Shown here: one piece after another, positions 12,832 through 23,509 of the stretch | Layout: each line of letters starts with the position of its first letter | Numbering within the stretch: position 1 is the stretch's first letter | Source of the DNA: Helicostylum pulchrum | Lineage: Eukaryota; Mucoromycota; Mucoromycetes; Mucorales; Mucoraceae | Length of the DNA stretch: 64,000 nt | Assembly: GCA_025677825.1 (NCBI GenBank) | Contig: JAIXMO010000005.1 | Coordinates: 1 to 64,000, forward strand | Direction of reading: 5' to 3' | Program-made: the position numbers and the translations under genes | The notes under the pieces: model-generated | Seen by the model: only the letters and a program-made list of their open reading frames with translations | What the model was told of the DNA's origin: nothing | Database searches by the model: none

Positions 12832-14840
12832 ATGCCTCCAGTTAACCGAAATCTTGCTGTCAACGTACTTGTTCCAGTCTCTAAGCGTTTTATTCTTGAC
12901 AGCGAAGTCAGGGCTGTCTTAGTTAACAAGTATGACTGGAATACACCACGTTTGCCCTTTAAGGGAAAGACTATTGCTACATCATCAGTCAATGGCAAGG
13001 TATTTTACAATGTCGTATTAGATGAGGTACCAAGAATTACCATGTCTTTAAAAGAAGGTTGTTTAAAGTATCTTGGTGCTATTGGAACCTCAGGGGCAAA
13101 TAATATTGAGTCCACTGATATCCCCGTTGAATCTTTGGTAACTGAAGACCTTTTAGAAGACGCTATCGAGGAAGAAGAAGAAGACGGATCGGCTCTTGAT
13201 TTGACTCCGTCTGACGGATGGTCTGCTGGGGAAGTCTACGTCGATAGTAGACTTTGTAATGACAGCTACAATCGAATAAATGCAAACTTGCATTTATCAA
13301 ACTATAAAAACGCCTCTCCTTTGGAATACTTCCTTTTCTTTCTTCCTTTAAACCATTTTCATGGTATTATTGCCAACATTAACATTCACGCAAGAAATGT
13401 AAATAGAAGTTGGACTGATCTCACTTATAATGAGTATTTGATGTGGATTGCTCTTTTAACTGTCATGACGGTTTTGCAACATTCAGACAAAAAAGCATAT
13501 TGGTTACAAGGCAATAGCCATTTTACAATGAACATCAACTTTACCGAGTACATGTCCTTTAAAAGATTTACCGATATTAGTCAAATGCATGTATTCGAAG
13601 TTCCGTCCAAAGAGAAACAGGATAACGACCTTCTTTATCAAATCCGCTCTACGATTAAGGCTTTTAACGATCATATGGCTAATTGCATAACCCCCGGTAA
13701 GTATTTGGTTATTGATGAATCCATGAATCAATGGCTAGGTACTGGAATGCCTAATTTGAAGAAAGTCCCTCGTAAGCCACATCCAATCGGCCAAGAGTTT
13801 AAAACCCTCGCGGATCATCATACGTATTGTATTTTGAGAATGGATACTGTTGGAGATCCAAAGGCCAAATAATACGATGAGCCTGGTAAGCGTACCATTG
13901 CTGCTACCGTTAAAAGTTTAGTTAAACCTTGGTTTGGATCAGATCGAACAGTAATTGCTGATTCTTGGTTTGGGTCTCCCAATATGGCTGTGATGTTGAG
14001 TGAGCTTGGCCTCCATTCTATCATGCAGGTTACAAAGCGTCGTTTTTGGCCTCGTGGTATGCCAAGTACAGATATTATAGAGCAAGTTGAAGAAGAGTAT
14101 GGTAGTTACTATACAATGAAGAAAATTTCGACTGACCATAAGATCTTCGTATGTGCTTACCGCGATCAAAAGATTAAAGCTTTTGTATCATCGTGTAGTA
14201 CTACAAGACTTACTGGTCAAAGATCTTTCGTAGGGTCTGGGGGCAATATAGTAACCGTCTCTCGTCCTGAGGTTGTAGAAGAATATGAAACTCATAAGAG
14301 TAAGTGATAAAGTTAGATGAAAAAAAATTTTTTTTTATTGGCCTTTTTTTATTAGGTTCTGTCGATGCTGCGAACAACTTAAGAGATAATAAAATATCTT
14401 AACATGATATAATTTCCACAGAGAGATGGGAAATGCGCTACTTCGGTTTTTTTCTTGGTTTGTGTGAAGCAAATGCTTTCAGTTCTTTCAGAATTTTTTC
14501 TAAAGATGGAAAGATGTCTCACACTGCTTTCAAAGATATTTTGGCGTTTACTCTGCTCAAACACTGCAAGTAATTGATTGATAATACTCATGAAGACAAT
14601 TCTATCACTCGTATGACTCTTAGAAATGACTCTACACACTTGCATGTCACAATGTGTAAGCCTAATTCAAACGAACGTGTTAGATTAGCTTGCAAAAATT
14701 GCCAGAAATCAGGTAAAAGTCACACAAGAGTTCAAAAATCTTGCAGCTGTGATCCCAGCATACCTCTTTGTTCTTCTTGCCATAACAACCTCTTGAAACA
14801 AGTTTGGGAAGGGAAAATAAATCGAAATGATTTTTTATAG
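12832..14840 (+). pseudogene. piggyBac transposase (DDE_Tnp_1_7 type), three nonsense mutations, one intron
   Basis: Cut-and-paste transposase. Reading frame 12832-14299, intron 14300-14355 (GTAAGT to TTATTAG), then 14356-14840: 651 codons in register. Three TAA stops interrupt it, at 13870-13872, 14400-14402 and 14571-14573. No frameshift was found, so loss is recent. The catalytic aspartates are still visible: VIDESMNQWLG, then VIADSWFGS, then SVDAANNLRDN just after the intron. The C-terminus retains the Cys-rich RING-like domain (CKNCQKSGKSH, CSCDPSIPLCSSCH). An acidic EEEEEDGS segment lies in the N-terminal third. The first ATG after the left end was taken as start. Splicing of the intron restores SVDAANN, which supports it. 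Confidence 0.9.
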
Positions 14841-14912
14841 TTTATTTTATAAGTTTATATATTTATAAATAAAAACTGAGAGTTTTTCGATTTAGTATAG
14901 TTGATCAAAGAA

Positions 14913-14930
14913 TCGGCCCAAATGGGCCGA
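14913..14930. repeat. Internal copy of the piggyBac subterminal inverted repeat
   Basis: TCGGCCCAAATGGGCCGA, identical to the right-end copy at 15098. It has seven-base arms around AAAT. It lies between the transposase stop and the right terminus and is a likely extra transposase-binding or regulatory site. Confidence 0.8.
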
Positions 14931-15097
14931 TTGATTATATAAAAAAGTAGTCTTTTAAAAATGACAAATATGTAGTCAGTTTTGGTTCTTTTGAAAAAAT
15001 ACAAAATATGTTATAAATAAAACATGCTTAAGATTATATATATACTACTCCTGTGCGGAATAGATATTTTATTGAGATTATACAATTTAAAAACAAT

Positions 15098-15133
15098 CGG
15101 CCCAAATGGGCCGATCGAGGTAATCTCTACTTG
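15098..15133 (-). repeat. Right terminal inverted repeat of the piggyBac element
   Basis: ATCGGCCCAAATGGGCCGAT followed by CGAGG and TAATCTCTACTTG (15121-15133). It is the inverted match of the left end and is followed by ATTAATTAA containing the TTAA target copy. Confidence 0.85.
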
Positions 15134-15249
15134 ATTAATTAAAGGTAACGAGAAATTAGACAGGACATATATGTAGTAGTTAAAAAATTCTTGTATTTTA
15201 TAATCTTCGATGGAAAAAAAAAGACATAATAAAAATAATTATAAATATA

Positions 15250-18200
15250 TTAACAGCCGCCTTCTCCTCCACCGCCTTCTCCTCCACCGCCTTCTCCTCC
15301 ACCGCCTTCTCCTCCACCGCCTTCTCCGCCATCTCCTTCTCCGCCATCTCCTTCTCCTCCTTCTCCGTCTCCTCCGTCTCCACCACAGCTTGCGGTTATA
15401 CCAGCACACATCGAGGTTGGTGACTCCATTGTACCGCAATTGCTAAGCCCTCCACAATCGCCGAATGTTTCTTTGCTGCAATCAACCAAGGAATCATGCC
15501 ACATTACGCTTATATTGTACCAGTTAAAGTTATCACCGGCAGTATTATAATGGGTGTTTTGAGATCCATATACGTCGCTATATTTTTTACTACGGTTTGA
15601 TTTTTCCAATTCAGGAATATTTTTGAGACCTTTCGAGCTGTAGACGGGAACGTCTCCCTCTATTATAACGTTAGTGCATACAGCAAAAATGCTATATCGT
15701 ATAAACTTACTAGTTAAATAGACTATCAATATATAACGCGATTAGTTATTTTTTAAAGAAAAAAAATGCAATGACAAAATATATACCTTTTTTATATCGG
15801 GAAACTGGTGGTTCGGTAGGAGCCTTACTATCACAAGGTTCTATTATATTACGGAAAAAGAAAGGATGCGTGTGTGTGTGTAAGTTATCTTGTATATGAT
15901 ATTTTGTATTTTGACCGAAGCCTTACCACTAAAATTAAAAAGAAAAGAATGTTAGAACTTGTATTTTTTATTTTGTTATATATGTGTACCTTTTATTGTC
16001 GTCCCATTGATCTAGAATCTCTGTGTCTAAATTCAATACAAGTTATCGATACTTGAGTTAATTTATAAAGGATATTAAATACTTACTTCCGCAATTACTA
16101 GTTCTACATATATGAACGTTTTAAAATCAATAGCTAAACTTTAAAAAATTGTAAAAGTATTGCCTTACCCGATAAATCCGTAATAAGATTCCTTGATCTC
16201 TTTGAACTTCAAATCCATTAAACTGTCAGAATTATTTAACTTGACAAAGTCTTTGATATCCCCTAATATATGATAACGTTAGTCTAAGTATGCATTAAAC
16301 TATACCTAAGATTTCTACGTACTTTTGTCATGGAAGCTAATTTCTTCCTTGTCATAGGCGAACTCCTCATTTTTACAGTCTTCTTTCATTCGGCCTGAGT
16401 TTTCCTCCGACTCTTCATTTTCCTCCTCCCCATCTTCTGTTTTTTCTTGATAAGCTCCTTTAGAAATATACTTGTATGAAGGTTCGTATGTTCCTTCGTG
16501 GTAATCCCCTGGAAACAAAGCTTCTTCGGCATAATGTATTTTTCTAGGGAACGGATTAACGTCAAGGATAGGACGTAAAAGTTCAACAACGGCCTTTTTT
16601 TTCTTAAAGCTCATAAAGCGACGGATTTTTTTCTTGATACTTTTCTTTTCTTTTTTTGCCTTTTCTGCCATTTCTGCTTCTTTTCTCTCGATTTCGGGAT
16701 CTGTACGAGATCCAGGACGTGATAGAGGAAGGTCAGGTAGATTTGAAAAAACACGTGTATCGCCTCTTTGTTTCCAGGCTACGTCTGTTCGTTTGACGTG
16801 ATCTTTTAACTTTTCCTCGGAAATAGTATCGTCATGGTTGATGAGCCTCCGAAATACTTTGTAACAGAAAGTGCGGTAAGAGAGATGAGAAAGCATATGA
16901 GTATGCCATGCAAGATCTATATGATATTTTTTTTTTGTTAAGTTTTTATATTTAAAAATATTCGTATTTCAAACTTTTTTTTATTTTATTTTTACCAATT
17001 TCGTAAGTCGGGACTGCAACGAGAGAATTATCGCCGTGAATGATAGCGAGGAAATTCGCATAATGCCTAATACCCTTAACGATACCATCTGGTGCATTCC
17101 AGTTAACGACTTTGGTTGCTTTAACGGCAAATTTATACTGTCGAGCCACAGCTTGAATCATATCAATAGAACCGGCTCTATAGGGTGTACATAAATAGGT
17201 GCTCTGAAGTGCATTAACCAAATCTATACAATATAAATAATTAGAGTCCTCGTTATCACACTATACTTGCATAACCTACTCTTTTTAGACCTTTCGAAAT
17301 TTGGGCGTCCACGGCTTCTTGTTTTTAAAAGGTCTTCCAAGGGTCCCAATCCTTCATTAAAAGGTAATGATTTTACACCTTTGAGGGGTAACAAAAGATC
17401 ATGCTCGCTGTAGCGATTGTCCTCAAGCCCGTTTATATTAAGGAGCAAGCCGCTGTTTATATTTAATTAGTTATTTGGATTATAGTACCGTATTTTTTTT
17501 TATTCTACTACTTACGCAGTTTTACTAGCTCTTCTTCTAGCAGCATTATCAGCGAGTAAATTTGCTTTTCCTACATGTTTTATCGTGAACATGACACCAC
17601 AACAATGGCATTGTAAAGCTATACTATGATCGGTTCTCCATTCTGTGTAGGCGTCCCTATATATTTCAAGAGAGGAAAAGAGGGAAAGAAAAAAAAAACT
17701 TAGCTTTTCGATTACATTTGACCTGATATACTCAATATAACCATACCATGTTACTTCCATGCGCATATTACAAACAACACATCGGATAGAAGCATTTCCT
17801 TCATTTTTTTCAATCACTTCTTCTGTCAAGTCATAGTTTTCATCTTTCATAAACCTTTTCCATTCGGCCAAGATGTGTGGGTCACGACTGGTTTGAAAGT
17901 CATGCTAAATTAACAACACAGTTTGTTTTTTAAAAAAATAATTGCTAAATATGGTACATGTAAAAAAATATATCTTACAATTTCTTTGAGTAGGATTCTA
18001 TCTGACTCGAAAGGTGGTACTCTCAATGTGTCTTCATAAAAGCGAAAGGGACTCAACATATGTGCTTGCCAGAAAAAAGCTACGTCTATACATACATATT
18101 TGTGTTTAGTTATTGAGCAGAGTAATAGTTATATTTTTTTCTTACTTACCAAGAGGAGGTAATGAGTAAATTCTTTGACGGTTACCTACATTGGCTATCC

Positions 18201-18387
18201 ATCGAAAGTAACGATACTCTGCTCTGACCAGATACATCTTTAATACTTTATCAGACATATGGCTAGTAACATTGACAAATCTTTCTAGCAAAGAGAGATA
18301 GTACCAGCAATTGGCGACGGTTACCGTGTCCAGTGTAGGAAACCTACCCCTGTGGTCTTCACTCGGAGGTTCTCTATCCCAGTACAT
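15250..18387 (-). CDS. Glycine-rich domain-containing protein, GRDP/DUF1399 family
   Basis: Exons: 18150-18387, 17979-18085, 17747-17904, 17516-17656, 17280-17452, 16996-17223, 16323-16916, 16169-16262, 16087-16103 (17 nt), optionally 15990-16026, then 15787-15840 and 15250-15722. This gives about 758-771 residues. Two DUF1399-type blocks are visible: VAFFWQAHMLSPFRFYED near residue 80 and DLAWHTHMLSHLSYR near 350. A CVVC...CHCC zinc-ribbon-like pair lies between them. A Lys-rich spacer (KKKIRRFMSFKKKK) follows. The C-terminus has NCGTMES...SMCAGITASCGG and ends in tandem GGGGE repeats and GGC*. Plant GRDPs with this layout act in stress and RNA-linked processes; the fungal role is unknown. 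The donor of the exon ending at 17280 (GTAGGT) was chosen by phase. Confidence 0.78.
15257..15372 (-). repeat. 15-bp tandem repeat coding for Gly-Gly-Gly-Gly-Glu
   Basis: About seven to eight units of a 15-bp unit (GGCGGTGGAGGAGAA in coding sense), nearly identical at the 3' end and grading into GGDGE variants upstream. It forms the glycine-rich tail of the GRDP-like protein. The homogeneity suggests recent expansion. Length polymorphism is expected. Confidence 0.85.
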
Positions 18388-20780
18388 CGTGTTTTTTATT
18401 TATTATTAAATAGAAATAAAAAGAAAAAATAGTATAAGGAAATCAGTTACCGAATTTTTTTTTATTTTTATAGAGTCTAAATGTACTACACGTACGTGTA
18501 ACATAAATGTTGGTTATCCCCTAATTTAACATTCGTAACCTGGGTAATAATCATTTAATTCGTAAAAGCAAAGCCTCGTCTAGTTGTGCTAATATAAAAA
18601 GACGAAAGCTTTTTTACTATAATTTTTTTTTTTTGTTACTAGCGTTTATCGTACTTTTTAGAATCAAAAGAAACATGTCCCGTTTATATGATCGGAATAC
18701 GTTTAAAGATAACTCCCTCGTACAGAACTTGTATATAATAGCTGGGCCTCTAACTAAGCCTCAAACTACGCATATCCCGTGTTCATAGTAATAGTAAAAG
18801 CGTATCCCACACGGGTTGAAAAAAGAGTGTCGCAAAAAAAAAAAAAAAAAAAAAGTATTAACTTGGAGTCGCCTGAATTAGAAAGTAACACAGTAGCCCC
18901 TTCGATTTATGGGTATGTCTGATTGATATTTTCGAGAATAGTTCTGCCCCCCCCCCCCCCTCTCCACTTTAACATCGTTATTACTACTGTTCGATTTAAG
19001 GGGTGAACTTTCGCGAGTGACTACTGTACCAACACTTTATTTGGCTAGCCATTTATATATAATTGATGTTTTTTAAGTCCATAAAGTAATACGACTTGAA
19101 ATAACAGTTTTTGAACTTTTTTTATATATGATACTTGAAGATTTATCACTGTGATACTGTCTTACTTTGGCGACAGCATACTAATACCGCTCGTTCTCAT
19201 AAATACATATAAAGAAAACAGGGTAGAGGGGTATTCTCTTTTTCATTTTAAAAAAAGTTTATTATTACAACTTTGTTCTCGTATTAAATAAACAAATAGT
19301 TAAATATTTCAAGATCGCCTTCTTTTTAAAGGATAGATATTCGATCTGGGATAATCTAGAAGTATTGTTTAAATGTATTACTTAATCAATAAGCATGTGC
19401 ATATATGTATATGAATTATAACTAAGTAACTAAACTCTATTTACAACTAGACTATGGGTTTTCTTATTGTACCCACTAAAAATATTGATGTGTTAACGAA
19501 AACTACTATTTTGACAGAACAACCTTATTTTTTTTTTTGTTTAATTTGTTTATATATTGGGTTAACACCTCGTAACGCACAGACATATACATGAACGGAC
19601 TTGATACGTAAATATGTATTTATCAAATGACAAAGTTTTAACGCAGAAAAAAAAAACGTTTAGCAGAGAGTTGAATGTGGTGCATAATATAGCAGCAGAA
19701 TAATGTAATTCAGGTGTGACACCATTTACCAAATTATTTTTTGCAGACCAAAACAAAGCTAAAATAAGCATGTGATGTCCCTGCCTAACTAGTCTTTTTA
19801 AATCGAGTAAATAGGGCTTATTATATTCACTTTTTGTTTTGCATAATATGCAGCTAGGATCGCTTTGTATATATACGGGTTCTGCGTGGGATAAAGAGAA
19901 GAATAAAATAGCGTGAAACTCTAATATAGATAACCGCATGGTTTTTACTTGGCTGTAAATTGACTCACAATTTTTTTTTTTCTCTTTAGAATCAGAATAT
20001 ATTTCTAATTAACAGAATAACTTGTTTTGTGAAGCGACAGAAAAGATTGTATGATAGATTTACTTTTATCAAACGCTTATACAATAAGCAATCGAAACGT
20101 AATTAAGGTTAATGTCATATATTACGGTGCCATTAGAAAGCATTTTTCTTCGCTATTTTTTTTTACTGATAACGAATACTTTCTCCATCCTTTTTATTAT
20201 TATTAATTTGCATGTTGCTTAAAGTCTATCAAGCTTACAATACTTGAATTACAAAAAATAAACACCTTTACAAGGGCAGGTTTTTTTTTTAGGTCCGTCC
20301 CCAAACAGTAGCGACGGTTACACCAACTGTAACCATTACAAAACGACAATGAGGTTTTCTTTGTAAGCTAATAAATCCTAATATTACATCTATCGAAAAA
20401 AGAACATACATAGAACAGTTGTTCTAAAAGCACTGATTTTCCAAATATTATTTTTAAAAAATGGATCTCTTTCTGTTTAAAACAATCTCTAAATTTGGAA
20501 TATGACGTAGTTATTACAGCAATTTTAATTGCTTGAATTCCAATGTCCGATACCCTTTTTTTTTTTCGTCCTTTTTTTTTATTTTCTTTTTTCTTTTTTT
20601 TATATATTTTTTTTCACCTGTTCTCTCTCTTTTCTGGTATTGAATTACGGTTGGTTAAGGTAAGCGTATAAAAGTGTATATAAAAAAAAAGTAAAATGTT
20701 ACAAAGGAATTAACATTAGTAGTTTAGGACGACATTATATTATTCAACAAGTTCATTTTTAAGGTCTGAAAAAAGAAAAT
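18388..20780. other. Large intergenic region upstream of the GRDP-like and bZIP genes
   Basis: 2.4 kb between divergent genes. It contains a 14-base C run (18947-18960) followed by CTTTAACAT, and a CGATTTAAGGGG motif related to the dispersed GGCTCTATTTAAGGG motif. A 125-codon minus-strand ORF (19562-19939) starts MRLSILEFHAILFF, a weak signal-peptide-like N-terminus, with no domain recognised (probably not a gene). A CRE-like TGACGTA (20503-20509) lies about 270 bp upstream of the bZIP ATG, in its likely promoter. T/A tracts dominate the last 250 bp. Confidence 0.45.
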
Positions 20781-22230
20781 ATGACTAGTATTGTGGAAAA
20801 AGAAGTTAAAGAAAAGACACCTGGTAAAAAAAAAAAAAGAAAAAAAAAAGAAGAAAAGAAGGGTAGACTAATATAATGTTGTGTTATACGAAATAATAGA
20901 TAATAGTCCACCTATGGCGGTGTTACCTTTAAATTCAAGTACGAAATTAGATCAAGAGCCTAATCCATTTGAACAAAGTTTTTCAGGTGTATCAGTTGAA
21001 GATAAAGCCAGTTCTATAAAATTACCACCTGTAGCATCAATCACTAGTCCAGCAGTAAAGGCTGCATCTGTAACACCTGTTATAGGAGGAGGTATTTTGC
21101 CAAAAGAGGTATCAAATCAATTTAATTGGGATACACTGAGAACAGGACCATTATCACCTTCCATGTTACAAGGACCTGCAAACCCAGAAGATTACTATCA
21201 AAAGGGACAATTAGTACCTCCTAATAACTATTCAGCTAGAAGTTCATTTTCTTCTTCTACAGATATCCAATATATGCAACAACAACCACAACAACATCAA
21301 CATCAACAACAACATCATCATCAACAACAACAACAACAACAAGTTAAAAGTGAACATGATGTTTATTCTCATCGTATGAATCAACAACAACAACAAAAGA
21401 GAAAGCAGTCTGAAGATAATCATTCTATTGATAGTAATCATTCTTCTGTACAAAAGAAAACAAGAAGAACTAGAAGAAGGTCTTCCATGTTGGATGACGA
21501 AGATGATGATGGTAAAAACAGATCAAGAACTTCTAGTAGTAAAGAACCTGAAGATGATGAAAAGAGAAAGAACTTTTTAGAAAGAAACAGAATTGGTAAA
21601 TAAGTGAGAGAGAAAAAGTGACTAATCAAAATTGTACTAATTTTTTTTTTTTTTTTTTTTTTGACAGCTGCTTTAAAATGTCGTCAAAGAAAAAAGCAAT
21701 GGTTGAACAATCTTCAAGCAAAAGTAGAATTTTTATCCAGTGATAATGAAAGACTTCAAGTACAATCTGATTCTTTGAAAGAGGAAATTGTTAATTTGAA
21801 AACACTGTTATTAGCTCATAAAGAATGTCCTGTTGCGCAATCAAATGGCTTCCATGCTAGTGCCGTTCAAAAGGCAATGCCTACCATGCTGACACAACAG
21901 CATATGATGAATAGAAGTAGTCCTATGGTAAACCCTTATAATCGACCACCAGCTCCAATCGCTCCTCCTCCTCCTCCACCACCACCACCTTCTTCTTCTT
22001 CACAACATCAACATCAACAACAGCAACAACAACAACTACAACAGCAGCAACAGCAACAGTTAACACCTACCTCCTCACAACCTGCTGCTGCTGCTTCTTC
22101 TTCAGTGCCTCGGTTTCAACGAGCAAATATGGTAGGTTTACCCACACAAGGTCAACAAGAATCAAATAATAATCAAGGCATGATTACAAGCAGTGGAACT
22201 GGTGGTACTTCAAGTGTATTAAGATTTTAA
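20781..22230 (+). CDS. atf1: Atf1/CREB-type bZIP transcription factor
   Basis: DNA-binding regulator of the ATF/CREB class. In fission yeast and filamentous fungi Atf1 is a nuclear target of the Sty1/HOG stress MAP kinase. Exons: 20781-20823, 20900-21595 and 21668-22230, giving 433 residues. The bZIP straddles intron 2. Splicing joins the basic region as NRIAALKCRQRKKQW, followed by a leucine zipper (AKVEFLSSDNERLQ...LKEEIVNLKTLL). Near residue 30 is PNPFEQSFSG, an N-terminal block seen in Atf1 orthologues. Low-complexity His/Gln, Pro and Gln stretches lie on both sides of the bZIP. A TGACGTA half-CRE upstream allows autoregulation (inference). The MAPKKK at 39.6 kb belongs to the same pathway in other fungi. 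Confidence 0.92.
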
Positions 22231-22498
22231 AAAATGAAAAAAAAAACAAATTATATACATATACCATTTAAACCTTTCTATTGTACATTTTCTCTCTCTC
22301 TCTTTATTTCTTTCTTTTCATGCTCTTTTTCCTTTTCTTTTTTTTTTTTTAAAAAAATACATACATTAGTGAATAATAATAATAAAAAAAAGAACCCCCT
22401 TTTTTTATTAAGTATATAAACTGTACAAAGTTGTAAAAAAATAGAAACCGTTCAACACATAATTGTTGATATTTTTCTTCTGTCGAACGGTGTTAATG

Positions 22499-22969
22499 TT
22501 ATCTCTTTTTAAATCCAAACTTTTTCCGCTCGTAAAATAAGTCAGTCTTTGAGGAACCAAGGTTGATAATCTTGGGGCATCCTTCACGATCCTTTTCTAA
22601 TCTTGTACATCCTACACAGTAATAAGCATCGGATACACCTGCTCCTCCACAAATAACACAACGACCTTGGAAAGAACCTTTTTTTGTTGTTGTTGTTGTT
22701 AGTTATTTTTCTGAGGGGTTGTGCGATTTATACGTGTATATTTTTATTTTATTTTTTTACTTACCAAAGTTACATTCGTCACAAATACGTACTAATGTTG
22801 CAGGTCTTACATAACTATTTTTCTTCGTGAGTATATACAAATATTTTTAATAATCTCTTGCTTACCTATCACAAATAACACATTTACCATCACACTTTTC
22901 ACATAAACGACCAATGGCAATACCTGGCTGTTTACGGCAAAAGATCAAATCAGGATGATGTTTAGCCAT
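22499..22969 (-). CDS. RDS3: PHF5A/Rds3 (Ini1), SF3b subunit of U2 snRNP
   Basis: Small zinc-cluster protein of the SF3b complex, needed for branch-point recognition by U2 snRNP. Exons 22866-22969, 22765-22814 and 22499-22677 give exactly 110 residues, the usual family length. Cys pairs occur throughout: [34 protein letters not shown] and [14 protein letters not shown], matching the knot-like PHF5A fold. It starts [11 protein letters not shown], the canonical N-terminus. It is divergently arranged with DOM34 across about 540 bp. Confidence 0.97.
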
Positions 22970-23509
22970 TGTTTTGCTTTGCAAAGAAAAAAGAAAAAAA
23001 AAAGACTGTTGCCGCGTTTATTTTATTTTTTTTGAAAGTTAGACTGTGACTGTAAAAACGGGTTCCTTCTTTTTTTTTTGTTGCAGTATGAAAAAAGGTT
23101 GGGTTAGTTTATACTGTATGTTAAGACAGGTTATGTTTAATTGAATTGATAAGTTTTGCAATTGAAATCGTAGGGGGTTTCTTGGCAGACCGTTGCTTTG
23201 AAAGCTTTGAATGTTGGTTTTGAAAAGAGATATTTTAGGGTAAAAAAGTTTAAAAAAAAAAGAAGTTACTTACTCTATACTTGATAGTTCTCGCTATACT
23301 ACTAGCAAAGTATATATGCTTTAAGGTATCAGTTGGAACATGTTACGTACAACTGTCAATTAGGCAACAAAATATGCTGTATACGAAAAAAAAACATATA
23401 AGCCAATCACGTGTAACTTCTGCGCCTTGTATATTTTTTCCTTTTTTTTTTCGCAGTTACAAGTTCTCTCTTTTTCTCTCTTTAAAAAAAGAAAAAGATA
23501 TATAAAAAA
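22970..23509. promoter_or_regulatory. Divergent promoter of RDS3 and DOM34 with CCAATCACGTG
   Basis: CCAATCACGTG at 23403-23413, 97 bp upstream of the DOM34 start, is an exact copy of the element upstream of VPS36 and a near copy of the one at ERG1. T tracts and a CT-rich stretch (about 23440-23485) follow before the ATG. No other gene was seen in the interval. A 74-codon ORF at 23281 has no coding character. Confidence 0.5.

Larger units (their letters stand above)
12617..15138 (+). mobile_element. piggyBac-family DNA transposon, recently inactivated
   Basis: Complete element of about 2.5 kb. TTAA at 12617-12620 is followed directly by CAAGTAGAGATTA (12621-12633). The mirror TAATCTCTACTTG lies at 15121-15133 and is followed, after one extra A, by TTAA at 15135-15138. 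TTAA is the known piggyBac target. Inside each end is a GCCCATTTGGGCCGA-type inverted repeat (12638-12653; 15098-15114), with an additional internal copy at 14913-14930. One transposase gene occupies the middle and carries three in-frame stops. The element sits in a gene-poor interval 112 bp from the 3' end of the GRDP-like gene and appears not to break a host gene. Confidence 0.9.

Noticed and set aside
15239..15446. Arg/Trp-rich and Leu/His-rich ORFs over the GRDP tail
   Set aside because: They are other-frame readings of the 15-bp GGGGE repeat.
19562..19939. Small secreted protein candidate with signal-like N-terminus
   Set aside because: Weak signal sequence, no conserved Cys pattern, composition like surrounding AT-rich DNA, and no promoter or splice support.
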